NCBI GenBank assembly: GCA_036504595.1
Contig: DASXUX010000109.1
Location: 124,001-188,000 of the forward strand
DNA from: DASXUX01 sp036504595
GTDB lineage: Bacteria > Planctomycetota > SZUA-567 > H5-PLA8
Reading direction: 5' to 3'
Length of the DNA: 64,000 nucleotides
Shown here: piece by piece, positions 48,858 to 57,568 of the stretch
How positions within the stretch are numbered: the first letter of the stretch is position 1
How the letters are laid out: every line of letters starts with the position of its first letter
Notes under the pieces: model-generated
Database searches by the model: none
The model's input: the letters and a program-made list of their open reading frames with translations, nothing else
What the model was told of the DNA's origin: nothing
Program-made: the position numbers and the translations under genes

Positions 48858-50183
48858 GTGCAGACGATCAGACGGCCGTTAGTAGTTGCTGTTCTGGCAC
48901 TCGCCTGCTCGGTGGCCGCAGCGGGCGAAAAGCTGACGCGACAGCAGGTCATTCAGCAATGCATGTCTCCCTATAAGGGCGTCAGCGAGCGCGGCGTGGA
49001 TCGCTCAACGCTGACCGGCAAGATCATGTGCGGTTATCAAGGTTGGTTCGCGGCGGAAGGCGATGGCTGCGGGCGCGGTTGGTATCACTGGAACGGCAAA
49101 GACGGCTTTAAGCCGGGAAGCTGCAAGATCGATCTTTGGCCAGACGTCAGCGAACTGGATCCCGACGAACGTTACGCCACGGCATTCAAGCTGGCGGATG
49201 GCAAGGCCGCGGAAGTCTACAGCGCGTTCAACAAGAAGACGGTCGTGCGGCACTTCAAATGGATGCGCGATTACGGCATCGACGGCGTTTTCGTTCAGCG
49301 TTTCGCCGGCGAAGTTTTCCACCCGTCAGGCTTGCGCCAATTCACCACGGTGTTGAGCCACTGCCGCGAAGGAGCCAACACGTTCGGGCGCACGTACGCA
49401 GTCATGTACGATCTCTCCGGCATGAACCTTGGCCAGATGAATCAACTGATGGACGACTGGAAGGCCCTGGTCGATAACATGGAAATCACCAAGGATCCCG
49501 CCTATCAGCAGCACAATGGCAAGCCGGTCGTCGCGCTGTGGGGTTTCGGTTTCAGCGACAAACGCAAGTACACGCTCTCCGAAGGCATGGAGCTCGTTTC
49601 ATTTTTCAAGAGCGATCCCAAGTACGGCGGTTGCACCGTCATGCTTGGCGTGCCCACCTACTGGCGCACCCTGACGCGCGACGCCGTGAATGACAAGATG
49701 CTTCACGAGTTGATTCTGAAGGCCGACATCGTCAGTCCCTGGACGGTGGGCCGCTTCGGCACGCCCGCGCAGGCCGCGGACTTCGCCGCTAAGAACATGG
49801 CGCCGGACATCGCTTGGTGCAAGGAGAACAAGAAGGACTACCTGCCGGTCGTCTTTCCCGGTTTCAGTTGGCACAACATGATGCCCAACGCCAAGCTCAA
49901 TCAGATCCCGCGCTTGGGCGGAAAACTCGAATGGACGCAGTGCGTGCAAGCCAAGAAAGCCGGCGCCACGATGCTTTATCAAGCGATGTTTGATGAAGTG
50001 GACGAAGGCACCGCGATTTTCAAATGCACCAACAACCCGCCCGTCGGCGAATCAACCTTTGTGACGTATGAAGGCCTGCCCAACGATCATTATCTGAAAC
50101 TGGCCGGCGCTGCGGGGCGCATGGTCCGGGGTGAAATTCCTGCCAGCGACGAATTGCCGGAGTTGGGGGCGGGGAAGAGGTGA
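48858..50183 (+). CDS. Exported GH99/GH71-like glycoside hydrolase
   Basis: 441 residues from a GTG at 48858, with a perfect AAGGAGG four bases upstream. A signal peptide (~1-24, ending AAAG-EK) implies secretion. KIMCGYQGWFAAEGDG and RGWYHW are the N-terminal hallmark of GH99-like and GH71-like alpha-glucan/mannan hydrolases; later VRHFKWMRDYGIDGVFVQRF, PVVALWGFGF and PVVFPGFSWHNM fit the same barrel. I cannot assign the substrate. Candidate for control by the LacI regulator upstream. Confidence 0.78.
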   Translation: MQTIRRPLVVAVLALACSVAAAGEKLTRQQVIQQCMSPYKGVSERGVDRSTLTGKIMCGYQGWFAAEGDGCGRGWYHWNGKDGFKPGSCKIDLWPDVSELDPDERYATAFKLADGKAAEVYSAFNKKTVVRHFKWMRDYGIDGVFVQRFAGEVFHPSGLRQFTTVLSHCREGANTFGRTYAVMYDLSGMNLGQMNQLMDDWKALVDNMEITKDPAYQQHNGKPVVALWGFGFSDKRKYTLSEGMELVSFFKSDPKYGGCTVMLGVPTYWRTLTRDAVNDKMLHELILKADIVSPWTVGRFGTPAQAADFAAKNMAPDIAWCKENKKDYLPVVFPGFSWHNMMPNAKLNQIPRLGGKLEWTQCVQAKKAGATMLYQAMFDEVDEGTAIFKCTNNPPVGESTFVTYEGLPNDHYLKLAGAAGRMVRGEIPASDELPELGAGKR

Positions 50184-50194
50184 ACGTTGTACGC

Positions 50195-50530
50195 TTACTT
50201 TTGTTCGGAGTGCTCCGCCCCGTGAGTCTTCGCGTGTTCGGTCCCGTGGCCGCCTTCATCGATTCGCAGATTCAAGCTGAACAGCGCAGCCGCCGTCAGC
50301 AGCGAGCCCAGCGCGAGGCCGAGTGCCAGCAGGTGCACTGCGTTCAGCGGCGGAAGGTTTGTCGGACCCGGCGGCTTCGTATTGTAGTCGCCCCAGTGCT
50401 GTCCGTGCTCGCCGTGTTCCGTATGAGCGTCGTGATCGTCATGCGAGACGTCATGAGTGCCCGCGCCGTGTTCAGTCTCGGCAACGGTGGGTTCGTGCGT
50501 ATCTTCTGCGTGATGGTGGTCGTCTGACAT
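50195..50530 (-). CDS. His-rich single-helix membrane protein
   Basis: 111 residues, ATG at 50530 with AGGAG five bases upstream. The N-terminal ~50 residues are extremely rich in His, Asp, Glu and Thr (MSDDHHHAEDTHEP, HDDHDAHTEHGEHGQHWG). Then comes PPGPTNLPPLNAVHLLALGLALGSLLTAAALFSL with one helix (~65-85), and a second His-rich tail (GGHGTEHAKTHGAEHSE). The composition suggests metal (Zn, Ni, Co or Cu) binding at the membrane. No family recognised. Confidence 0.7.
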   Translation of the reverse strand: MSDDHHHAEDTHEPTVAETEHGAGTHDVSHDDHDAHTEHGEHGQHWGDYNTKPPGPTNLPPLNAVHLLALGLALGSLLTAAALFSLNLRIDEGGHGTEHAKTHGAEHSEQK

Positions 50531-50579
50531 GATTGCTCCTATATCACTTCGCTCATTCTCAGTCCACATTCCGCGCTTT

Positions 50580-51398
50580 TCAACCGCCAGTTCCTCGCTC
50601 GCGCGTCTCCGCCTCGCTGTTTCGCCCCGTCTCCCCGTCCCCCCGTCTCCCCGTCTGCTTCGTGCGCGGGCCGGGCGGACGGTGGCTGCGAAAAGTGGGC
50701 AATGGCAGTGCGCGTAGCAACTCCGCGATGGCTTCAGCGCTCAGGTCGCGGCGAGCGCCAAAGGCACGAAAAACAGGCAAGCCGCGTTGCTGCGCGACAA
50801 TTTCGCGGCGGCTGCGGCCTTCGGGAGCGTCAGGCCACGGACCACGCTGTTCATGCAGTTCGAAGAATGCCGGCAGCACGCGTTTCATGTAGGCCCAGTA
50901 CGCAGCGCTGTCGGTCTGAACGACAAACATGCCCTGCGGAGCCAAAGCACGGTGAACATCGGCGAGGAAACGCGGCGTGATCAAGCGGCGGCGTTTATCG
51001 CGCGCATCGTGAAAAGGCTGCGGGTGGTAAACGTGAATTTCAGCCAGGCTGCTCGCGCCCACATACAAGCGCATGAACGTTTCCGCGTCCTTCACGGCGA
51101 AGCGGACGTTGTGCAGTCCTCGCTGGTTTGCGCGGCGGGTCGCGTAGCGAATGACCGCGGGCAGGACATCCACGCCGATGTGATTCAGTTCGGGCCGTTG
51201 AATGGCGCTCATTAGCGTGTAGCGCCCATTTCCGCAGCCCAGTTCAAGCACGACGGGCGCGCTTCGCCCAAAAATGGAATTCCAATCCAGCGGCCCCGGC
51301 GGCGGAAGATGCTTGATGGCCGTGCGCGCCCACTCTGTCTGCGGCTTGATGCGGCCGGGGATTGCGATGCCGAATTCGTACTCGATTTCGTCTGTCAT
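50580..51398 (-). CDS. trmB: tRNA (guanine-N7-)-methyltransferase
   Basis: Methylates G46 of tRNA. 272 residues. The SAM site is VVLELGCGNGRY, and the family motif appears as HVYHPQPFHDARDKRRRLITPRFL, in place of the usual FPDPWPKKRHxKRRL. That variant still carries the basic run and the following ITP. The last ~26 residues (from TKQTGRRGDGETGR) are encoded by GACGGGG-type repeat DNA, so the natural C-terminus was probably near PGPR. It follows, on the same strand, the SAM-methyltransferase gene by ~35 bases. Confidence 0.85.
   Translation of the reverse strand: MTDEIEYEFGIAIPGRIKPQTEWARTAIKHLPPPGPLDWNSIFGRSAPVVLELGCGNGRYTLMSAIQRPELNHIGVDVLPAVIRYATRRANQRGLHNVRFAVKDAETFMRLYVGASSLAEIHVYHPQPFHDARDKRRRLITPRFLADVHRALAPQGMFVVQTDSAAYWAYMKRVLPAFFELHEQRGPWPDAPEGRSRREIVAQQRGLPVFRAFGARRDLSAEAIAELLRALPLPTFRSHRPPGPRTKQTGRRGDGETGRNSEAETRERGTGG
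50590..50660. repeat. CCCCGTCTCCCCGTC repeat encoding the TrmB tail
   Basis: GCGCGTCTCCGCC and CCCCGTCTCCCCGTCCCCCC words; reverse complement of the words in asnB (7412-7448) and at 58385-58420. Confidence 0.8.
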
Positions 51399-51432
51399 TT
51401 TTCACCGCAGAGGCGCGCAGAGAACTACCTTT

Positions 51433-52122
51433 CTAATCCTGAATTCGTTCGTACAAGGCTATCGCATGCACTGGAAAGACGAAAGGCACGTGCGTGAGCG
51501 ACAATTCCTTCAGCTTGCTGCCGACGGTTTCACGCAAGCGCGGCAGCGTGAAGTGGTGCAGATGATAGTCCACGCTGTAGGCCTGCGGCTTGTCGCTCTT
51601 GCCGAAGAACAGCTTGTTCAAGCGCAAGGTTCGCGTCCACTGAAGTCCGCGCTCGACATTTTCTTCGAGGCAGACAGAAATGATCACTCTTCCGCCAGGC
51701 TTCACTACGCGGCGAAGTTCATCAACGACGGCGTCGGGATGCAGCACGTGTGCCAGCAACGACGAGGCAATGACGCGATCAAACGACGCGTCGGCGAACG
51801 GCAGCTTCTCCGCATCGCCTTGCACAACGGTGGCCTTCGCGCCGAGGCGTTCGCGGGCCAGGCCAATCATGAATTTGGAGAGGTCGAGGGCATGCCTTTC
51901 GGCGCATTCCACTTGCGCCAGGATATGCCCGCAGCCACAGCCAACGTCGAGGATCTTATCACCCCGCTGTGCGGCCAGTTTTCGCAGAACCGTGCGCGTG
52001 CGCTTGTTTTCAACCCAGCGCACGGCGCCGCTGGGATGATGCGCGAACACCGCCGGGTCGTAGCGCTGGATCATCTGCTCATTCCAGTCGGCAAAATCTT
52101 CGGGTGCGGCCACGTCGGGCAT
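51433..52122 (-). CDS. Class I SAM-dependent methyltransferase
   Basis: 229 residues, ATG at 52122 with AAAGGA four bases upstream. A Rossmann methyltransferase of the UbiE/Methyltransf_11 type: KILDVGCGCGHILAQ (motif I), HALDLSKFMIGLARE (II), GDAEKLPFADASFDRVIASSLLAHV and LRRVVKPGGRVIISV. The substrate is not evident. It precedes trmB on the same strand, possibly co-transcribed. Confidence 0.85.
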   Translation of the reverse strand: MPDVAAPEDFADWNEQMIQRYDPAVFAHHPSGAVRWVENKRTRTVLRKLAAQRGDKILDVGCGCGHILAQVECAERHALDLSKFMIGLARERLGAKATVVQGDAEKLPFADASFDRVIASSLLAHVLHPDAVVDELRRVVKPGGRVIISVCLEENVERGLQWTRTLRLNKLFFGKSDKPQAYSVDYHLHHFTLPRLRETVGSKLKELSLTHVPFVFPVHAIALYERIQD

Positions 52123-52305
52123 GTCGTCCTTTCTCAAAGCTGTTGCAGGGCCGGAAGAAGTTAGCGCGTTTGAGTATGGAGTGGAAGTCCAGAACGAACT
52201 ATCGAGAGCGCGGTGTCGCACGCGGCGCAGCAATGGATACAGACTCGAGACTATCGGCCCCTACTCTATTTACTCCGCGAATAAACCGGTTTATGATCTC
52301 GCATC

Positions 52306-55300
52306 ATGGAATCAGGCGCGGAAAAAGCCACACCCCTCGCATCAGAGTCGGCGGCCATCAATGTTGGCTCTACCAGTACTCTGGATGCCGCAACGAGCGC
52401 GTTGTGCGCCCAGGCGGTCCAGCATTTTCGCGGCGGCCTGACGCAAGCGCTCCTTTATTCCGAAGGCACCAAGCAATTCGAGCGCGCGCTGGAAAGCTGC
52501 CTGAAGGCGCTCACAGACGTGATGCAAGCCATCGGCCCCTTCAAGTTCGGCGTCGCCGAGACGCGGTTGCTGATCAATAGCGAGCGCGTCGAGACGCCCA
52601 ACTGGCTGCGCGGCCACCTGGAACAACTGGAGAAGTTCTTCCATGCTTCCGGCGTGGGCTCGCTGATGTTCGAGAAGAGCCTGGCGCGCGAAGAACTGGG
52701 GCCTTTTTTGCACCTGATGGCTCGGCGCAAAATACCGGATGTCGAAAGCACGAAAATCAACGAGTTCCTGCGCGAGCAGGGCATTCTTCACATTCAGGTG
52801 GACCGGTTGCGCTATGCCCGCTTGCGGGGCGAAGAGAAGATTGTCTCTGGCGACAGCCCCGTTCTGGCTCATCACGCCGTCGCGCAGAAGAATTTGGGCG
52901 AGTTGGTCAATGCCACTCTGGCGGTGATCGACAAGGTCGGCGATTCGGAGGCCAAGGCGCAGCTTCGTTCGGAACTCGCCGATCAGCTCATCGAAAAAAA
53001 TGAGAGCATGCTCGACAACATGCTGCACACGGCTTCTCCCCGTGTCAAAGATGCATGTTCCGACGCGCGCGCCAGCCTGATGACGGTACCTTCCCGTGAC
53101 GGTCCTCTGCTGCAACACGCACTGGACCTGGCGATGACACTGCGGAAGCAAGGCTTCAGGCCGGACGACGAGGCGGTGAAGAGCGTGAGCGGCTTGATCG
53201 CCGAACTGGTCGCGCCCTACCAGACTCACGCCGAGGACATTCTTTCCGTCGCCAAGAAACTCGATACTGAAACGCTCACGCTGCTGCCGGAGTGGCTCGC
53301 CAACGCCCATGCCGCTCTGCAAGGCGGGTCGGCGGCGGAGCGCCTCGGTGGGATTCTGTGCCTGTCGCCCGGCGCGCTGATCGACGAGCTGATGTACGCG
53401 CAAATCACGGACATTCTCGATGAACTCTGTGTCGCCGGAATGGATACGCAAGCCGAACAACTTGCCTCGCACGTTGCCGGCGCGCTGAAAACACCGACGA
53501 AACACGAACGCGTCAAAGCCGTCCAACGCCTCTCTTTTCTGGCTGAACGTGCGCTGGAGCAGTCGTCACTTGCCGTCCGCACGCTCGAAGACTCCCTGCT
53601 CACCGCCTGTTCGCACGAAACGTGCGATGAGGTCATGAAGCTGCTGCTGGACCATCTGTCCGGCCGCTGCGTGCGCCACTACAAGCTCGGGAATTTCCAG
53701 CGCGCGCGCGAGCACCTCGACTGGATCGTCGGCCTCGAAACCACGTCGCGCTCGGCGCTCAAGGATGAAGGCGCCAACATCGCGCGGCTGGCGCGGGAAC
53801 AACTCTCGAAAACAGAGTTCGCTGCCAGCCTGCCCGCAGACCTGCTGAACGGAGGTGAGCAGGCCGAGACCGCGCTTCAGTTTATCAAGGCTTTGGGGCC
53901 CCCGGCGTGGGCCCCCGTCATCGCGCAGCTCCGCACGCTGGCCGGCGCGCCGGCGGAACGAATGGCTTCGCTGCTGAAGGAGATTCATCCGCACGCCTCG
54001 CAGCTTTTCTATACAGAACTTGGCCGGGAGGAGAACGGACCGACCGCGCTGCGCATGCTCAAGCTGGCCGACATCGTTGGCGACGAGACGGCGCTGTGGG
54101 CGCAGATGCAGGCGTTGCTGCGGCATCAGGACGAAAGCGTGCGCGACTACGCGCTGGCGATGGTCATGTCCAAAGATGGCGCCCCGGCGGTCCAGACGCT
54201 GAGCACCGTCCTGCAGCAGGACCAGAACCCGCAGCGACAGCGGCTATGGATGGGCGCACTGGCGCGCCTTCGGGATCCGAACGGGCAGGAATTGCTTCTG
54301 GCTGAACTGGAACACGCTGCAACGCTTCCGGACGCGGACGGCGCGCTGGTCGTCGCGCTGCTGGAAACGTTGAGCAGCGTGGCGAATGCGGGCGTGATTC
54401 CTCCGGCGGTGACGCTCTGCGGCCCCGGTGAACCACGCCGCTCGCGCGCGGTCATCCTCGCCGCGCTCAAGGCGCTGGCTCCCTTCTACGCGGATCCGAG
54501 CGCGGCGGCGGCGCTGGAGCGCGCGCGCAAGGACAAGGATGCGGAGATCGCGCGGCTGGCGCTGGTCTGCCTGCGAGGGATCGTGGCGGCTGAGCAGCAG
54601 GCGCAGCAACTGCTGCAACCGGCGGCCAAGCCACTGCCGGAAAAACCATCTGCCCAGACGGCCGCTGCGATCGCCAAGAAGACGGTCGTTGTTCCGCGCC
54701 CCTGGTTTGAGGAGGCCACAGGGCCATCGATTGGAGACGTTTTTCAAGCTGGCGCCGCCATTGGCTCGAAAGCTCCGCCGGCCAGCCCTCAGGTGGCCAA
54801 GGATGTGGAGACGGCAGCGCGATCGGAAACCAGCACAAAGGATGTCGAAACGCCGAGGCGTGTGGAAGCAGTGGCCGACTCCGAGAGGAGTCCCGCGGAC
54901 GCGGAACACCGGAATGCTCCGCCCTCTGAGGCCCAACCGTCCGAGCCGAACCGCGACCGGAAGGGATCGGCGGACTTCCTGAAGCCTATAACCCGCGCGA
55001 GGACAGTCTCACGGATACAGCGCAGGAACGACGATGAAGAAGAAGACACGTCGTCCGGCCCGAAGCCGACTCTGGAAGGACGGCTGCACGACCTGGGACT
55101 CGACACGACGCTGCGTATGGTGGGCGGCAAGGACGGCCTGTTGAAAATCAAGGGGCCGGATGGCGAGGGGTTGATCCACGTTCGCGGGCGAAAGGTCGTT
55201 CGAGCGCGGTACGGCTCTTACAGCGATATTGATGCGCTAGATGCCATCGATCGATTGCAAATGGCTGATTTCGCGTACTTTGCGCGCCCCGTTCCCGCCG

Positions 55301-55368
55301 ACGGCGCGGCACTGGATCTGGAGATCGCGAAGCTGAGCGAGAAGCTGAAGGCTCACCGGAGACGCTGA
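52306..55368 (+). CDS. HEAT-repeat protein with C-terminal DUF4388-like domain
   Basis: 1020 residues, no signal peptide, ATG at 52306 without a clear ribosome site. Residues ~30-500 are helical with few clear repeats; ~520-780 contain HEAT-like units (ESVRDYALAMVMSKDGAPAVQTL, RRSRAVILAALKALAPF, AEIARLALVCLRGIV). A charged, Pro/Ser-rich linker (~800-920) leads to a final domain (~925-1015): LEGRLHDLGLDTTLRMVGGKDGLLKI, GLIHVRGRKVVRARYG. This resembles DUF4388/PATAN, a domain found in two-component and regulatory proteins. It may be a scaffold in signalling; function is inferred only. It is divergent from the methyltransferase pair. Confidence 0.65.
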   Translation: MESGAEKATPLASESAAINVGSTSTLDAATSALCAQAVQHFRGGLTQALLYSEGTKQFERALESCLKALTDVMQAIGPFKFGVAETRLLINSERVETPNWLRGHLEQLEKFFHASGVGSLMFEKSLAREELGPFLHLMARRKIPDVESTKINEFLREQGILHIQVDRLRYARLRGEEKIVSGDSPVLAHHAVAQKNLGELVNATLAVIDKVGDSEAKAQLRSELADQLIEKNESMLDNMLHTASPRVKDACSDARASLMTVPSRDGPLLQHALDLAMTLRKQGFRPDDEAVKSVSGLIAELVAPYQTHAEDILSVAKKLDTETLTLLPEWLANAHAALQGGSAAERLGGILCLSPGALIDELMYAQITDILDELCVAGMDTQAEQLASHVAGALKTPTKHERVKAVQRLSFLAERALEQSSLAVRTLEDSLLTACSHETCDEVMKLLLDHLSGRCVRHYKLGNFQRAREHLDWIVGLETTSRSALKDEGANIARLAREQLSKTEFAASLPADLLNGGEQAETALQFIKALGPPAWAPVIAQLRTLAGAPAERMASLLKEIHPHASQLFYTELGREENGPTALRMLKLADIVGDETALWAQMQALLRHQDESVRDYALAMVMSKDGAPAVQTLSTVLQQDQNPQRQRLWMGALARLRDPNGQELLLAELEHAATLPDADGALVVALLETLSSVANAGVIPPAVTLCGPGEPRRSRAVILAALKALAPFYADPSAAAALERARKDKDAEIARLALVCLRGIVAAEQQAQQLLQPAAKPLPEKPSAQTAAAIAKKTVVVPRPWFEEATGPSIGDVFQAGAAIGSKAPPASPQVAKDVETAARSETSTKDVETPRRVEAVADSERSPADAEHRNAPPSEAQPSEPNRDRKGSADFLKPITRARTVSRIQRRNDDEEEDTSSGPKPTLEGRLHDLGLDTTLRMVGGKDGLLKIKGPDGEGLIHVRGRKVVRARYGSYSDIDALDAIDRLQMADFAYFARPVPADGAALDLEIAKLSEKLKAHRRR

Positions 55369-55381
55369 TTGCGTCGTCGGA

Positions 55382-56320
55382 TCATCTCTGCAGGCCCGCT
55401 ACGGAGAGCTGGATCGAGTAGAGCGAAGTCCGCGCGGTCATAAAGAGCGTCTTGCGGCCGGCTCCACCGAAACAGAGATTCGCAGGCGATTCCGGAACGA
55501 GAATCTTGCCGATGAGAGCGCCGTCGGGGCTGAAAATCTGCACGCCCTCTCCGGCGGATGAGAAAATCCGCCCCGCGGAGTCGCAGCGGATGCCATCGGG
55601 CAAGCCTTTGTCGATCTTGCAGAAAACTTTTCCGTTGGCGAGCGTGCCGTCGGCGTTCACGTCGAAGACGCGAATATGGACGGGCTTGCCGGAGTCTGCA
55701 ATGTAGAGTTTCTTTTCGTCCGGCGAGAAGCACAAGCCGTTGGGCATATCGAAATCGTCGGCGACGGCCTTAAGCTCTTTCGTTTCTGGATTCAGACGGA
55801 AGACGAAATTGAGCGGCTGCTCTTTTCCTTTCCCGCCGGGCAGTCCGTATGGCGGGTCCGTGAACCAGATGCTGCCGTCGGACTTGACGATTGCGTCGTT
55901 GGGCGAGTTCAGTTTCTTCCCATTGAACGTTTCGGCGAGGATCGTGATCGTGCCATCCTTTTCCGTTCGCGTAACACGACGCGATTGATGCTCGCAGGTG
56001 ATCAACCGGCCTTGAAGGTCGAGCGTGTTGCCGTTCGCGCCGTGGCTGGGCTTGCGGAAGGTCGTGAGCGTCTGGCCATCCCACTTTTTGAGCTCGTCTC
56101 CGGGGATATCGCTGAAGACGAGGTAGTTTCCGTCGGCGATCCAAACTGGACCTTCGATAAACTTCATGCCGCTCGCGAGCTTCTGCACCGAAGCATCAGT
56201 CGGCACGATTTTGGCGAATTCCGCGGCAGCTTTGATGTCGAAATCCGCGGCGCCGATTCGCGTTGCCGCGCAAAGCGTCAGAAATAATGCAAGGCGCACG
56301 TTTATCTCCCTCATGCTCAT
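55382..56320 (-). CDS. Exported SMP-30/gluconolactonase-like protein
   Basis: 312 residues from the ATG at 56320 (AGGAAG nine bases upstream); an ATG at 56338 is possible. A signal peptide (ending GAA-DF) precedes a six-bladed beta-propeller: FIEGPVWIADGNYLVFSDIPGD with the metal-binding Glu, GNTLDLQGRLITCEH, LNSPNDAIVKSDGSIWFTDPPYG with the metal-binding Asn, and FSPDEKKLYIADSG with the Asp. Likely a periplasmic lactonase in sugar catabolism. It lies just after the GH5-like gene (17-35 base gap), so the two may share a transcript. Confidence 0.88.
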   Translation of the reverse strand: MSMREINVRLALFLTLCAATRIGAADFDIKAAAEFAKIVPTDASVQKLASGMKFIEGPVWIADGNYLVFSDIPGDELKKWDGQTLTTFRKPSHGANGNTLDLQGRLITCEHQSRRVTRTEKDGTITILAETFNGKKLNSPNDAIVKSDGSIWFTDPPYGLPGGKGKEQPLNFVFRLNPETKELKAVADDFDMPNGLCFSPDEKKLYIADSGKPVHIRVFDVNADGTLANGKVFCKIDKGLPDGIRCDSAGRIFSSAGEGVQIFSPDGALIGKILVPESPANLCFGGAGRKTLFMTARTSLYSIQLSVAGLQR

Positions 56321-56355
56321 CTTCAATTTCTTCCTCATACCCTATACCCCATGCG

Positions 56356-57432
56356 CTATTTTTGCGTGGCTCGGTTTGGGTTGGCTTTCTGGAAAAGTTC
56401 GAGCCATGAGAGCACGATGGCATCGCCGATGTCTTTCGACTGGCGGAGTTGCTCAGGACTCTTGCCCCAGTAGAAACCGATCCATCCTGCGGCGTGCTTC
56501 GAGGAATCATGGATGAACTGTCCAAGCTGCTCGGCGCTGCACTGCATCGGAAAAGTTTCCTCGATGATGAGCGGCTTGCCGGCGGCGAAGGATTCCACCG
56601 TCTTCATCGCTTCGTCGGGTTTCTTGCCATCCGGATAAACGTGCACACAGATGAAGTCGACTTCTGGTGCGACCTCCTTGGCCGGAAAGCCGGAAAGCGC
56701 GCCGTTTGGCAATAGCCCGACGCTGATCAGGTGCTTCGGGTCATGCTTGCGGATGGCGCTGACCAGTTTGGCGATCCATTGCCGCGCGATCTGTGGACGC
56801 TCGCGGCCGGCCTGATCCAGCGAAATGAACTGCACGTAGCTGAAGCCGCCCAGCTCGCCCCCAAGCCACTCGCCCGGCTTGCGCTTGCCTCCGGGCACGA
56901 TGGGCTCATTCATCAGATCATAGAAAAAGACGGCCGGGGACTTGGCGCAGCGCTGCGCGATGGCTTCCCAGAAGCAGGCCTGCGCGGCCCAGCGCTGCTC
57001 TTCGGTGGCGTCGTTGTACCAGCGCGGGACGTCGGCCTTGCGGAAACAAGCCAAGCCGGTGATATCCAGATAGAGGCCGGTCTTCTCGGCAAGCGCAAGC
57101 AGTCGGTCGAGTTGCTCAAGCGATTTTGCGTTGGGCTTGTCGGCGGCGTCCATGAATTTCGTGAATTGAGGGTGAATGCGGACGACGTTGGCGCCGAGAC
57201 TCTTCATCTCACTGAAGTCTTCCTCAACGGTCTGCCACTCGTTCGTCCAGTACTCTTCGATCAGCCGCATTTTGTAGTCGCGGTCGTAGTTGAAGCCCCA
57301 GGGAATGAACTTGGCGCCGGAAGTGGCGCCGACGAAAGAGGTGTTGTCTTTGGAGACTGTCAGGAATTCCATCTCAGCGGCGGAAGCACACAACGTCGCG
57401 GCTGCGAGTACGCCAGTTATTGCCAGACGCAT
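56356..57432 (-). CDS. Exported GH5-like glycoside hydrolase
   Basis: 358 residues, ATG at 57432 with AGGGGAAA upstream. A signal peptide (~1-18, ending ASA-AE) is followed by a TIM-barrel of clan GH-A: FIPWGFNYD, GANVVRIHPQF, the acid/base Glu in FFYDLMNEP, FICVHVYPD and the nucleophile Glu in LIIEETFPM. The substrate could be beta-mannan, cellulose-like glucan or another glycan; it is probably GH5 or a close relative. Followed by the gluconolactonase-like gene. Confidence 0.82.
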   Translation of the reverse strand: MRLAITGVLAAATLCASAAEMEFLTVSKDNTSFVGATSGAKFIPWGFNYDRDYKMRLIEEYWTNEWQTVEEDFSEMKSLGANVVRIHPQFTKFMDAADKPNAKSLEQLDRLLALAEKTGLYLDITGLACFRKADVPRWYNDATEEQRWAAQACFWEAIAQRCAKSPAVFFYDLMNEPIVPGGKRKPGEWLGGELGGFSYVQFISLDQAGRERPQIARQWIAKLVSAIRKHDPKHLISVGLLPNGALSGFPAKEVAPEVDFICVHVYPDGKKPDEAMKTVESFAAGKPLIIEETFPMQCSAEQLGQFIHDSSKHAAGWIGFYWGKSPEQLRQSKDIGDAIVLSWLELFQKANPNRATQK

Positions 57433-57521
57433 GCTATTTCCCCTGTGACGGGTAACGAGTGACGGGTGGAATGGTGGAAAGGCTTGCATCAGAATCCAAA
57501 GCACCCGTCACTGTCGCGAAA

Positions 57522-57558
57522 GCACGGGCAGCCAACAGCTAACAGAGGCTGCCCGTGC
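57522..57558. repeat. Perfect 12-bp inverted repeat
   Basis: GCACGGGCAGCC (57522-57533) and GGCTGCCCGTGC (57547-57558), loop 13 bases, just after the end of the ABC permease gene. It could stop or protect the transporter transcript but has no T-run. GTGACGGGT words at 57436-57475 lie beside it. Confidence 0.75.
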
Positions 57559-57568
57559 CACTTCACGT

